Part shown: one piece after another, positions 1 to 10,818 of the stretch
Layout: each line of letters starts with the position of its first letter
How positions within the stretch are numbered: the first letter of the stretch is position 1
NCBI GenBank assembly: GCA_018340375.1
Contig: JAFFJZ010000013.1
Coordinates: forward strand, 3,140,501-3,204,500
Origin: Gonatopus flavifemur
Lineage: Eukaryota; Arthropoda; Insecta; Hymenoptera; Dryinidae
Length of the DNA stretch: 64,000 nt
Reading direction: 5' to 3'
Position numbers and translations under genes: made by a program
Notes under the pieces: model-generated
What the model was told of the DNA's origin: nothing
Seen by the model: only the letters and a program-made list of their open reading frames with translations
Databases searched by the model: none

Positions 1-48
1 GTTCTTACATTTTGATTTGATCACGATTTAGCAAGGAAACTTACATAC

Positions 49-198
49 TCCTGGTTGAAGAAACCCATTCACTTCCATTAAACGTGCAAATTTCCGATTC
101 AAATTCAACGGGCTTCAATGGACACCGATTAAAAACCATTGGGATTGAATTTGAAATCTGTACGGTTGATGAAAATGAGTCGGGTTTTTGAACAGGGA
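49..198. repeat. MITE, CCCTGGTTGAA terminal type
   Basis: The left end reads TCCTGGTTGAAGAAACCC. The reverse complement of the right end reads TCCCTGTTCAAAAACCCG. Inner parts of both arms (CATT.., AATTTC.., ATTCAA..) also pair, giving an imperfect inverted-repeat element of about 150 bp without coding capacity. The same terminal motif recurs at 15377-16362. It sits directly beside the mariner insertion. Confidence 0.55.
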
Positions 199-203
199 CA
201 ATA

Positions 204-1496
204 CGAGGGTGGATTGATAAGTTTCCGGCCTGACCAAGAGATGGCGCCACTAGGCCTACCTTGAGGTGGCGTTCTATAGTGCCATCCTTAGATAGCTTGT
301 AGCTATAGTTTCAGTTCGATCGCCATGTTAGTTTAGTTTTGAGAGCACGCTGACCAAGACGCCTCTGTGTTTTTCGTAAAAATGGAAAAGCTGGAAAATC
401 GTGCTGTCATCAAATACTTTTATTTGAAGGGGTTAACGCCGAAGGAAATTAGAGAAGAGATGGACTCAACACTGGGGACATCCTCCCCATCATATTCAAC
501 CGTTAAGCAGTGGGTTTCCAAGTTTAAAAAGGGTCGTGTGAGCACCTCTGATGAGCCTCGCTCAGGACGCCCCATTGAGGTCACAACTCCAGATATGATC
601 GAAAAAATCCATCAAATAGTGCTGAAAGATCGCAGATTAAAAGTTCGTGAGATAGCTGAGACCTGTAAGATGTCATATGAACGTGTACAAAATATTTTGC
701 ACCAACATTTGTATATGGAAAAGCTCTGTGCAAGATGGGTGCCGCGTTTGCTAACAGTCGACCAAAAATTGATTCGAAAGAACATTTCTACCGCCAATTT
801 GGCGTTGTATAAGCGTAATCCAAGCGAATTTTTGCGTCGATTCGTAACCGTTGACGAAACTTGGGTCCACCACTACACTCCTGAAACCAAAGAACAGTCT
901 AAACAATGGATTGGACCAGGGGAACCGACTCCAAAGAAGGCAAAAACAATTTTTTCGGCGAACAAGGTTATGGCTACTGTTTTTTGGGATGCAAGAGGTA
1001 TTATATACATTGATTACCTTGAAAAGGGTAAAACTATCACTGGTCAATACTACGCAGACTTATTGCAACGTTTGAGCCACGAAGTGAAAATTAAACGACC
1101 TCATCTGGCGAAGAAAAAAATCTTGTTTCATCACGATGACGCACCAGCGCACACGTCAATCGTTGCGATGGCTAAAATCAACGATCTGAAGTTTGAATTA
1201 ATGCCGCACCCTCCCTACTCTCCAGACCTAGCCCCGAGTGACTATTATCTGTTTCCTAACCTCAAAAAATGGCTTGGCGGTGAGAGATTTGCGGACAATG
1301 AAGAAGTAATCGAAGCTGTAAATGGGTATTTTGAGGAGCTTGACGAATCAGTCTATAGAGATGGCATTACTAGACTAGAACACCGCTATGAGAAATGTAT
1401 CAGCCTTGGAGGAGATTATGTTGAGAAATAAAAAAAAAACATTCTTGAAATCGTTGTTTTTCTTGGTCAGGCCGGAAACTTATCAATCCACCCTCG
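204..1496 (+). mobile_element. Complete mariner element
   Basis: The 36-bp terminal inverted repeats at 204-239 and 1461-1496 are perfect complements. They begin CGAGGGTGGATTGATAAG and are flanked on both sides by the TA dinucleotide (202-203 and 1497-1498) that mariner/Tc1 elements duplicate. The body is 1293 bp, the usual mariner size, and holds one uninterrupted transposase ORF. Perfect repeats and an open frame suggest a recent insertion, possibly still able to move. Confidence 0.97.
382..1431 (+). CDS. mariner transposase (DD34D), intact
   Basis: This 349-aa cut-and-paste transposase would bind the element ends and catalyse excision and TA-targeted insertion in the nucleus. The N-terminal half is a paired helix-turn-helix DNA-binding region with the GRPIE linker motif. 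The WVPRLL linker follows. The catalytic domain has VTVDETW (first Asp), FHHDDAPAH (second Asp) and SPDLAPSDY (third Asp), with exactly 34 residues between the second and third Asp, the mariner signature. I chose the ATG at 382 because the frame upstream (from 367) opens only with GTG, and MEK is a typical mariner start. The stop at 1431 lies 30 bp before the right terminal repeat. No break or missing catalytic residue is seen. The mariner subfamily cannot be assigned by eye. Confidence 0.96.
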   Translation: MEKLENRAVIKYFYLKGLTPKEIREEMDSTLGTSSPSYSTVKQWVSKFKKGRVSTSDEPRSGRPIEVTTPDMIEKIHQIVLKDRRLKVREIAETCKMSYERVQNILHQHLYMEKLCARWVPRLLTVDQKLIRKNISTANLALYKRNPSEFLRRFVTVDETWVHHYTPETKEQSKQWIGPGEPTPKKAKTIFSANKVMATVFWDARGIIYIDYLEKGKTITGQYYADLLQRLSHEVKIKRPHLAKKKILFHHDDAPAHTSIVAMAKINDLKFELMPHPPYSPDLAPSDYYLFPNLKKWLGGERFADNEEVIEAVNGYFEELDESVYRDGITRLEHRYEKCISLGGDYVEK

Positions 1497-1498
1497 TA

Positions 1499-1889
1499 TG
1501 TTCAAAGCATCTAATAAGAAATTTTTTGGCAAGATAGAAATCTATCTATCTATCCATCTTTTTTGATAAGATAGATTTCTTAGAATTTGTAATATTGTGC
1601 ATGGGGCTGAAAATAGCTTCCCAAAATAAATTCTTCGGTCATTCTTTTAGATCATTTGAGAAATTATTCTGGAGAGATTTCAAATGTTCATCATGCACAA
1701 GCGATATATTTTCTAGATATCTGGACAAACACTTTTTAGAATTTTGTGGAATATGCATTGAACTCATTCGGAAAAATTCTTCAAAAATATTCGGCCAGTT
1801 ATGGTATTATAAAGGTATTCCATGTTTTTCAAAACGATACATATAAGATTGAGGTAATTGAATTCTCATTTTATGATCTGTACGTGAAA
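1499..1889. other. AT-rich spacer between mariner and Helitron
   Basis: I see no gene here. A short pyrimidine-rich tract with repeated TATCTATC occurs near 1538-1570. The 3' end of the Helitron may lie here, but I could not find a convincing hairpin plus CTRR end. Confidence 0.5.
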
Positions 1890-2667
1890 TTATTGCTTCT
1901 TTAAAAAATATATATATGAGTCTTTAGCATTACGTGGCCAATGTCGTTCTATAACTTGCAGATCTTGAATAAATATCCATTTTGCACCTTTACTTCGTAA
2001 CATGCACGTGAAATTCCCTTCAGAAATACTTTCACCCCGATGAGAAACGACAGCTATAACTTTATAAGAGTGTTCTGCGATTTGAACTTTTGAAGTTGGC
2101 ACTGCTTCAATGTTCATATTCTCTACCTTAGTTGCTTCGATATTATTATGATTGAATATCATCAACTGTACGATTACAAATTGTTCTGATGCTGTAATAA
2201 CTGATTTTTCAGTTTCATGCAAATTATTACAATTTCCACAAGAATCTCCAAAAATTTTCCGTATTGGAAAATTAAACTCGAGCATTTCTTGAAACTCAAA
2301 CGATTTTTTTGAAATTGGAGGTAACGCAAGACGTGTAACACAATTTGTATCAATAATATTTCCAGTATATTCACATTTCGTACATCTCGTCGTGGTAGTT
2401 ATTTGGTGTTCCACTAAATTTTCAATAGCCATTGAATTTTCACAAACTGAAGCGATGAATTCGTGCGTGATTATGCAAGTATTGTTAACCCGCCAGCTGT
2501 TTCAAAGCTACAGTATCAAGGTTTTTATGTGAATTATAGTTCTCTATTGAGATATTCATGATGTAATTGAGATCAAATGGGATTGATTGTTTTGTCATAG
2601 CAGCACAATTTGTGATCAGAATTTTGGACACTGGATACTTCAGTTGGTATAGCTCAAATGCGATCAT
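1890..2667 (-). pseudogene. USP-like (C19) protease domain fused to Helitron
   Basis: Downstream of the helicase, 2667-2485 and 2470-1890 (separated by a frame change near 2482) resemble the second half of a ubiquitin-specific protease. THEFIASVCENS fits the Q-D-A-H-E-F-L type box. RCTKCEYTGN and CGNCNN form the usual CxxC pairs of the zinc finger. SYKVIAVVSHRGESISEGNF matches the His box (H-x-G-x-S-x-x-x-G-H-Y), but the position of the catalytic His is occupied by Asn-Phe. KDSYIYFLKK matches the terminal A-Y-I-L-F-Y block. The catalytic Cys box was not found. It is probably a captured deubiquitinase domain, now decayed. OTU or Ulp1-type domains are better-known Helitron passengers, but the motifs fit C19 best. 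Confidence 0.6.
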
Positions 2668-4232
2668 GTACTTTGCGGAAACGTTGCTTTGTAATTTCTA
2701 TGGTCATAAGATCTGGTCTGTTTATTTTCCGCGATCGATTGTATTCTATTATAGCTGAATCTTGCGCTTTCACAGAAGACGGATCAAAATCAATTAGATG
2801 TAATCCTTGTAGCGTGGTTACTCGTAAGATAGCAACATATACCTGACCACAAGCAAATATCGAATTGCCAGCTTCAATGATCGCATGCTCTGAACTCAAT
2901 TCTTGACTTTTATGAATAGTCATACCGTAACTGAGGCATATTGGAAATTGTTTCCTTATGACAAACGCTTTGTCCATTATTCCGAATTCAACACTTACGC
3001 GTTTTATTATGTGTTCATTTTCTGTATTTAAAAGAATTTTCAAGTTTTCAATCTCGTTATTGGCACCTCGTAGAACGAACACAATCTTGCCCAGTGTACC
3101 GTTAACAAGCCCCAAAGTCACATAAATATTTCTTCTGATCATGATTTTTGCTCCTAGTTTGACAATCATAATTCTTGCCAGCCCCGCTGTGCGAGAAGTA
3201 TCGTCATCATTGGAAGATAATGTTTTCAATACCTTTTTTTTCAAATATGGTGCACAATTTGTGGTATCTTGAGCGGTTGTGAATTTCTCCCCTAGGAAGT
3301 CGACCAAGTATTGATGTGTTTAGAACATCACATTGCACACAAGTAGGGAGTAAACAAACTGCCTCCGGGACACTATTTAGCAAATAATCACACAGTTCAT
3401 TCAATCGGCTATCACCGCTTGTTGTCTCGAAATTTATTTTTCTAGATTGTAAGGCTTGAATATCCAAATCATTGAGTACTCCTATGCGGATTCTTGATAG
3501 CATATCTTTATAAGAAGTGTCATTCTGTTGCCGCATATTAATTCTTAGTTCATCATAGCTAAACGAACCACTCCATAAATCATGAGAACCCAGAGCTCCA
3601 GTGTGTTTTTCAATGTTCTTAGTAGATAATTGTATGAAAGCAGGATCTTAATGAACAAGTGGTAGCTGTAGTAAGTCACCGAATAATAAAATATGCTTTT
3701 TCCCAAACCAACCATCATCGCAATCTGACGTATTGAATATTTCTGTCAATCGAAGATGTACATAGAGAAGAGTTACATTAGAAACCATTGAAACCTCATC
3801 AATTATTATTAACGTAACATTTTTGAGTTGATCTCGAATAATCTTGAGAGCTGCGTCAGAAAGTTGCCTATACTGGGCAGTATGCCCATGCTCTACTGGC
3901 AACTAAAAAAGGCGAAGCAAAGTGAGACCTTCAATATTGAAAGCTGCTATTCCAGTATGAGCAGTTGCTGCAGTATTTTTGCCAATAATTTGTTTAATCC
4001 AGCATCTGAGAGTTTCGATAAGAAAGCTTTTGCCAGTGCCACCTTCTCCGTTTACATAAAGTCTGAGAATTTCATTCTCAGAACTCAAGACACTGGTAAC
4101 TTTATCGAATATACGTTTTTGATCGCTATTCAACTGTGAAATCATTTGAGTTGAATCAACAATTTCAACCTCATTTTCTACATCTTTGAAATCTTCCATA
4201 GCACCCGCTGTTTCAACCGGCACACACTCCAA
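2654..4232 (-). pseudogene. Helitron Pif1-type helicase region
   Basis: This SF1B 5'-3' helicase domain unwinds DNA during rolling-circle transposition. Motifs in order: NSDQKRIFDKV (Q-like motif), VNGEGGTGKSFLI (Walker A), HTGIAAFNIEG, LIIIDEVSMV (Walker B), a degraded GDLLQLPLV, then MTIHKSQELS, GQVYVAILRV and LHLIDFDPSS, the C-terminal Pif1/RecD2-like motifs. In-frame stops sit at 3903-3905 and 3648-3650, and a frame change occurs near 3207-3307. Length and motif order match other insect Helitrons. The frame ends at 2654, just before the protease-like tail. Confidence 0.9.
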
Positions 4233-6202
4233 GGGGTGATCATCGAATGTATCATCATCCTGATTGAATTATGCAATAAGTTTTGTTCAATTTGTTCCTT
4301 GATATGGTCACGAGCTTTCTGGATATCAATTATTCGCTCGTGATATTGCATTGCTTCTATGAGTTTTGATTGTAGAGATGAAAGTGCTTCTGCATATGTC
4401 TCATATCCATTTTTTAATTCACAAATATCTCTCCAAGGTTTGAACAGTAACAATAATGAAAAATAATAATTTTCAGGTTGTAGTTCAACATTGAAGTGGT
4501 AATGATTAATGAGATATTCACGAGTACGTTTTTTTGGGAATAAAGATTCGCCTATAACATGATATTCAGATTTTTCACTATCAGATGGCCTTATTTTCGG
4601 AACATCATACCATTTCGCGAAATCGTAAAGAGACATAGATTCAAATTCTTTGGATCTATTTGGATAATGGTTATCTATTAGAGATGGACAGAAAATATCT
4701 GTGGAGTCGGCTTGTAAATCTTCGATCTCTTTCCAAGTTTTCAATTTTCTACTCCTAATCATACTTACATCCAACCATCTCATAGTTGTATTCGGATCAG
4801 TACCATGTAATGGAATGCCCAAAAGTGTATCAGCAGCTTCAAGGGCACCGCATCCCCTATGGTTCAACACGCGCATTCCCACGTTCCAGAGACGGCTGCG
4901 CAACGGTTTGCAAGCATTTATTGCTTCGAATGTATCTCCAACATAACTTTTCTCAGCCTTAGATACATACTCGGTACAATATAAAGTTAACAATGTCGAG
5001 TTTCTTCCAAAAAATTGAATGTCCATGTTACCTTCCCAAGCCGTAAGGATAGCAGGATTATAATCATTGATGTTGATTTCTTCTTTTGCACGCGGGAGAT
5101 CATATAATCTCTTTTTGGTTTTAAGCTGTCTTTTGGCAGCTATAGATACCCCCACGTCTCTTATTATCAAAGTATCTGTAACTGGACGTGGAAATCCAAA
5201 CGTGCACACCTTGGTGAACGAGTTTTTGGTTTTTTTATTGCGTGAACAATAATTGTTACGACTGTGTTTCTGATGTGTGTTCACACGTCGATACAGTTGT
5301 GGAGGCACTCCTTTTGGCGGCATTCCACAGGTTACATTTTTTGAAATGAATAAGGCTCCTCCTTCGTTTGAAGATTCATTGATAATGGGAGCACCTTCTC
5401 CCCAAATGAGGAGATGAAAATGTTGTGTTCCCCTGCCTTGATATTCTCTGCGCCAGAAGTAATTAACAACTTCACCAATTGGATTGTCAGATGAACAAAT
5501 AGAATCAAGCATAGCTTGGAACTTGTGTTCAATAATTCAGGAAGTTGAGATAGGGTCAGACGCAATAAGTTCGTTGACAGATTTTACGAACGAAGTGGGT
5601 CCATTAACTTCATGAAGATATTCAATCAAATCTGTCTATAACCACTCACTTAGGCTGAATGTAAGAAACCATGTAACTGGCCCATAATGATGAATCATAC
5701 AATTCACATCATCTCTGGGCTTCCTCCAATACTGTTCTGTGTTTCATAATCTTGAAAATATGGTACTCAAGTTTGTTCCAAGTTGTTCTTCTGAAAGCTG
5801 ATCTAAATGAGAAGCAGCGGTATATTTTTCTCGAGGATTTGTAACATTCATTCCATGGAAAATCCCAGCATTCAATTGTCGCATATTTGTATCATGTACT
5901 AAATAGAAAATATATTGTATGTTCAACCAGAACTGAGGATGTTTGGACATCATTTTCGTTCTTGTGAATTCGGAATCAATTGAACGTACAGATCTATTTT
6001 CATGCCAACCATTCACTCCATGAGGATAAAAATCAGGCAAACACATCGAATCCGAAGACTTCGTACGATTATCTAATGGAATATCATTGATTCTGATCAT
6101 TTGATAAAGCTTAGTCGCAGATTCATTAATCCCTTCATCACACATCGGATGAATTGTAAATTGATCGCACAACACATCAGGTCGTTCTTTTTGGGTCAAC
6201 AA
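4178..6202 (-). pseudogene. Helitron Rep (HUH endonuclease) region
   Basis: This is the rolling-circle initiator that would nick DNA and covalently attach to it. 6202-5744 carries the conserved N-terminal block (FYPHGVNGWHENR, HPQFWLNIQYI, NPREKYTAAS). After a frame change, 5700-5540 gives the GPVTWFLTFS motif. An in-frame TGA (sense strand of 5537-5539) separates this from the 444-codon ORF 5512-4178. That ORF begins near the EYQGRGTQHFHLLIWGEG block, where HFH is the HUH metal-binding motif. LYCTEYVSKAEKSY, further on, corresponds to the catalytic tyrosine region. Another frameshift near 4178-4232 leads into the helicase. Frameshifts and the stop make this copy non-functional. Confidence 0.88.
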
Positions 6203-6394
6203 AGCAGCTTTATTATCATTGAAAATGTCAGAAATCTCATGCTGTTCTGCTTTCCCTTGGTCATCCGATTCACTATTTTTTACTGTTGTGGATTCTTCTT
6301 CTCAAAAATGTATATCTGGTAATTCGCAATCTAATAATAAATCATGTGATTGAGGTAAAATAATCTCCGAATACAAAGGAATATTCTCTTTTAG

Positions 6395-7099
6395 TCATAG
6401 TAATGCGTCCCATACCTTTTTAAGGTCAACTAATTTCTCCCAAATTATTTTTGATTTTGTTGGAATGCCACGCATTGAAATGTATAGTTCATTATTCAAA
6501 TTAAGAGGTTCAGTCGTAGGGCAAATCTTCTTCAAAGTTTCTTGTAACGGTAAGGGAAGATGGAATGTTTTACCTTTTGATTTTGATACCATGTGTTTAT
6601 GAGGCATATTTTTATTCATGACTGTACCCATTTTTTGTATTGTTTGGAATGCCTTTGCTCTTTGAATAAGAATTTTTTCATAATCGTTGAGCTGTGTTAT
6701 TTGCGGTATCGAACTTACATTGAGGTTATTCATAATACAAGTTGGTGGAATAAAATTTGTACGAATTTTGTTATGACAATATTTGCAGATGAAAAACATT
6801 TCACTGTCCTTCAAGTTAGTTGAATTCATCAATTGAGTCCAAACATTTCCGTTGTATGAACTTTCACCAACTTTTTTCTTCATTATATTCCTTCCAAAAC
6901 ATGATTCCTCACAGGAGATACATGGAAAACGTGGAGTGTCCATAGACCGCTTCGATAAAGCTTTGAAAGCGGAACAATTTTCAGATATCATTTGTTCTTC
7001 ATTCAGATTAATTTCAGCATTATGTTTCGCCAATGGTTCAGCTTCTTGCTGAGCCTTGCGAGATATCTGTTGGAGTGTTTCAAGATCGTTATCGTTCAA
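6395..7099 (-). pseudogene. Helitron protein, Cys-rich and DUF6570-like region
   Basis: The open stretch of 234 codons contains CISCEESCFGRN and FICKYCHNKIR, two CxxC pairs typical of the zinc-binding section before Rep. LNDYEKILIQRAKAFQTI follows, then ELYISMRGIPTKSK, the signature of the domain Pfam calls DUF6570 in Helitron helicase-like proteins. Its role is unknown, though it nearly always precedes the Rep domain. The frame ends at a stop at 6395. The next recognisable coding block starts at 6202, so about 190 bp between them is decayed. Confidence 0.75.
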
Positions 7100-7116
7100 A
7101 GCTTTATCTAAATTAT

Positions 7117-8097
7117 TTACATACTTGTGGGAATTGGTAATAATAGTTTATATATAATTCTCTTCATATTCCGTAAATCTGGAAAATGAGATGATAAAAT
7201 TCCAAGAGCTAAAAATTTTGAATTGCGAGAGCCAGGATCCATATAACAAATATGAGCGTGACCAAGTTTCTCAGTGTTCACCCTGTTACAACAATTGTGC
7301 ACTTGAGAAAACAATTGCTGTGTTTTCTTCAGTGAACAATTTGACAATTGTTGAAAAAAACTTTGTAAATTATTCAAAATGTTCAGATCTTTTGTCTTAC
7401 AGAGATCATTACAAGACCACATTTGATTTTTCTCATTTTTTGATTTCAAAAGAGGTAGAATATTTGTACTTTGACCTTTCGAATTCATTACAATTGGATC
7501 TAAAGATTTCAGAGGGTTATATGCAGTCTCTAAAAAATATGATTCCGATGAAGAGGTGTGCATTGATTTTCCACATAAGGCATTGATTTTGTCATCAAGT
7601 TCTGAACATTCTGCCGCACGGGTTAGAGCAACTTCCACCTTTTGTTTTGTCTCCTCCAATAATCTTTCAATTTTCAATGTATATGTCTCTCTAACATGAA
7701 AGCACCACTTAATTATACTTTCAGCTTCTAATTGACTTGCTCCCAAAGATGATTGTCGAATCATTTTGGATAGATTCCCAATATATATATGTTTCTTCAG
7801 TGAATTCAGTCGGTATCTTATTATTGAAAAGAGCAATGAGATGATATTTGTTGATTATAGCTATTGCAGAAATACGAGATTCAAGTCTCCTAATAAGATC
7901 TTCTCGATGCGCGATGTGATAGTCTCTCGCTTTTTGAAGAATATGAGATTCATTTTTTCCATAATAATCCCTCTTTCTCTCGCATAGCTTCTTTTGATTA
8001 GTCTTATAGTACTTCTTTTGCTTCTCGCGCAGTTCCTTTTCATTAGTTTCATGATAATCCTTGTTGTTTTCACGAATTTGTTCTTCTTTTATTCCAA
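7117..8097 (-). pseudogene. Helitron protein N-terminal region (broken)
   Basis: From about 8097 down to about 7840, one frame gives repeated charged units of the form (Y)xxNxxxLREKxKxYY, as in the basic N-termini of many insect Helitron proteins. A frame change leads into 7836-7117, whose conserved parts include CFHVRETYTL, a Leu/Glu-rich stretch and HICYMDPGSRNSKF. The basic repeats may help bind DNA, but this is inference. The segment joins the DUF6570-like region after another frame change near 7100-7120. Confidence 0.7.
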
Positions 8098-8100
8098 GAC

Positions 8101-8706
8101 GAGATTTCTTTTTTTTTCAAAATTTGTGCTTCATTGAGTATAGGCCACCATTTGGATTTCCAGTTCGTATGGAAGTCGAGCTTTTAGAGGGCGCAGGAAT
8201 ACGTCCAAAGTATATTCATATGAGTTGCACCCCCCTGCCAGGAATTATCATCATTTCACGTCCTCCTTTGATTGTGTTAAAAATTGAAAGTTTTCATTTT
8301 GTAAATAGTTATTTGTCAAGCAATGCTCATACATTTTTTTCAATGTACTATTGATATGTATGAAAGCCCTAGCAAAAATATCATGCTCCACCCGATCTAA
8401 TGTACTCAAGTAGAACCTCTATGATCAATCTCTTCACTGACTCATGAATCTGACTGGAGGAATTGCCACCAAATATTCTCGGAAATGAGTATCACTAAAG
8501 TTTGAATCATCCATATTGAAATAAACTGAAAGTTGAATAATGGTGTATAAGTATAAAAACATTTTGGATTCCTTGATGCGCCTGCTAAAAAGTCACCCTG
8601 AATCTCTATGAATTTTCCTGCAGCGTGAAATTTTCATAGAAATTCAGAGGGATTTTTTCACTATGAGCAGCTCATAAATGACATGTCCTATTTGGAAACA
8701 TCAATC
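8101..8706. other. Non-coding stretch beyond the Helitron ORF
   Basis: No gene is recognised. The stretch probably includes the Helitron 5' end (sense strand minus) and unrelated AT-rich DNA. A complementary pair around 8600-8655 (TTTTCCTGCAG / CTGAATCTC..) is weak. Confidence 0.4.
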
Positions 8707-8870
8707 TACCCTAGTGGGAATGTTGGATAAATTCAGATAAAAACTTGCAAATGGATACAGAAATAGGATCGAATCGGATAGAAATACAATCCAACTTCAT
8801 CCGATTCGATCCTATTTTCGATCCATTTGCAAGTTTTCAACCGAATCTATCCAACATTTTCAGCAGGGTA
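8707..8870. repeat. Foldback MITE with TA flanks
   Basis: The arms pair along most of the 164-bp length. The left end is TACCCTAGTGGGAATGTTGG and the right end is the near complement CCAACATTTTCAGCAGGGTA. Inner blocks AAACTTGCAAATGGAT and AGGATCGAATCGGAT pair with ATCCATTTGCAAGTTT and ATCCGATTCGATCCT. There is no coding capacity. Confidence 0.85.
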
Positions 8871-10525
8871 TAGCACAATATATCACACCATCCATGATTC
8901 AGATTTCGTTTAAATGAACAACTCAAACTTTATTGACATCAAAATTGACTGTTAAAATTTGTGATGAAATTATGCTGATAAGAATAATTCTAAGCAGATA
9001 CCAGTTGCTAAACCAAGTCGACTTCCACTATGTAAATCTGATACAATCAAAATATCACTATGTTCAAACTGTTCTGATTAATTGAAAAAAGCCTGTACAG
9101 AGTACAAGTAATATCAATCGATAAGACACTAGATGCACTGATATTCACAACATGGTTAAATATTGGAAATATCACTCTGTGCAGATCATCGTACTTAATG
9201 GATTGAAACAAGTTTGTTGCAAATACCATTTTGATTGTATTCTCTCATTAGATTAGGCTAGTCTCACAGCGATCGTATCTCTTTGTATCCCTTCGATGAA
9301 ACGAAAAAGATTTTCCAAGAAAGATAAGAGAACATGAGATACAATTTATAAATTATCTTTGTTATTGTTTGTAATTTCTTGACTTCATGAAAAAGGGGGA
9401 TGTACAGGTTTTGGTATCATTTCTTGAAAAGTAAAAACGCAGCTGATATACCATAGATGTAAGTCAAGTGTACTATTATCAATTCTTCTAAGCAGATCTA
9501 CATGCAAATGAAGAGACGACAAAAAAGCAGCTGATATATTTATAATACCTAAGATCTTAACGTCTAGTGTACTGCTGGTGTCTTAATCAGACCTTAACTA
9601 GACAAATGATCAAGTAGAGCGTGCATGAGAAAATAACTTCCTGGAATCAAATCAGAAATCCTGAATCTGAAATCATAAATAAAGTTAATCCATTGTTGTA
9701 ATTCACTATCATTCATATCCACAAGGAGTTGGCAAAACTTGGTTCTATGTAAAAATTCCTAATTGGAAATGTTGTTAATCCTTGGTTGAAAAGCAAAGCA
9801 GTACACCAGCTTTTCGTTCAGCTAGGTTGTCAAAGTATTTCCAATTAGAAGCTTTTACATGCACTCGTCAAGATAGTCCAGCAAAAAATGTAGGATACGC
9901 AGGAGTGAGATTTTGAGATGGTTTTCAATTTCCAAGATTCATCACTCACTATTCGTTCTCACTCTTCATTAGGTATCCGAGAGGATATTTGATAAAATAA
10001 TTTTTATAATGAATGATTCAAATTTGAAACTTCATTTCATCATATATACACAATTCATCCTTCATAGTTTGCATCCTATATTTTCCACTAGAATATTATA
10101 AATAAATAGAAAAATGGTGAATATGCTGGCAGAACATGAAATAGGATGAACGAGATGTATATTAACATATGTGCTACCCATATACAGGCGACCCTGAATC
10201 AACACATACTTGATTATGAAGAAACTTCACATTCACGAAATCACAAAATCATAAAATAATGCGGGTTCAAATCGAACAAATGTAATTTCTGAGGATTCTG
10301 GGTTCTTTAATATCGTTCTATTGAATGAAGTGATTATATACCAAATGATGTTTCCATCGGATTTCTGGTTCACATCAATAAATGGATGTTGGCTGTTTTG
10401 AAAAACAATATGTTCAATATCCAATGATATATAAATGTTCAAAACATAGATTTCTGAACTCTGCCATAAAGTGTTACCCTTGATGGCCATGTTCACATCG
10501 TGATTCCGTAGTTAGCACTCTAGCG
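8871..10525. other. Non-coding AT-rich spacer
   Basis: No gene is recognised in about 1.65 kb. The phrase GCAGCTGATATA occurs twice (about 9431 and 9530), which may be a short diverged duplication. One inverted repeat is listed separately at 9747-9860. Confidence 0.5.
9747..9860. repeat. Short inverted repeat (MITE-like)
   Basis: ATGTAAAAATTCCTAATTGG at the left pairs with CCAATTAGAAGCTTTTACAT at the right, leaving about 65 bp between the arms. It could form a hairpin. Confidence 0.6.
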
Positions 10526-10547
10526 TAAAGGTGCCATTACATGGAAA

Positions 10548-10640
10548 GAGCGATGAGCGACGAAAGATGAGCGACGAGCGACGAACGATGAACCATGAAC
10601 GATGAGCGACGAGCGACGAACGATAAGCGACGAGCGGTAC
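10548..10640. repeat. Subterminal GAGCGACGA repeats of Harbinger end
   Basis: The motifs GAGCGACGA, GAACGATGA and close variants repeat about ten times next to the putative left end. Such subterminal repeats are often binding sites for the Myb/MADF-like partner or the transposase. That role is inferred. Confidence 0.6.
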
Positions 10641-10818
10641 AACGCAGAACGAAGTGCGCATGTTTTTGTATGTACGAAATTCCACTCCAACGACGGTGCG
10701 CAGATGTCAAAATCAATTGCTCTCATAACCAAACTTCATTTAACCGTCAAGTTGATTAGTGCAGAGTTTATATGTCGTTACCTTTTGGAAATTGAAAGAT
10801 AATATTGATAAATAAATT

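Larger units (their letters stand above)
1890..8100 (-). mobile_element. Decayed autonomous Helitron (RepHel)
   Basis: Read right to left, one element encodes an N-terminal basic repeat region, a cysteine-rich and DUF6570-like region, a HUH Rep endonuclease, a Pif1-family helicase and a ubiquitin-protease-like tail. This is the layout of animal Helitron replicase-helicase proteins. The reading frame changes at least five times and contains several in-frame stops (for example 5537-5539, 3903-3905 and 3648-3650), so this copy is dead. Exact element ends were not identified. Confidence 0.9.

Noticed and set aside
367..381. Upstream start for the mariner transposase
   Set aside because: The extension depends on a GTG codon. 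Eukaryotic initiation and family comparison favour the ATG at 382.
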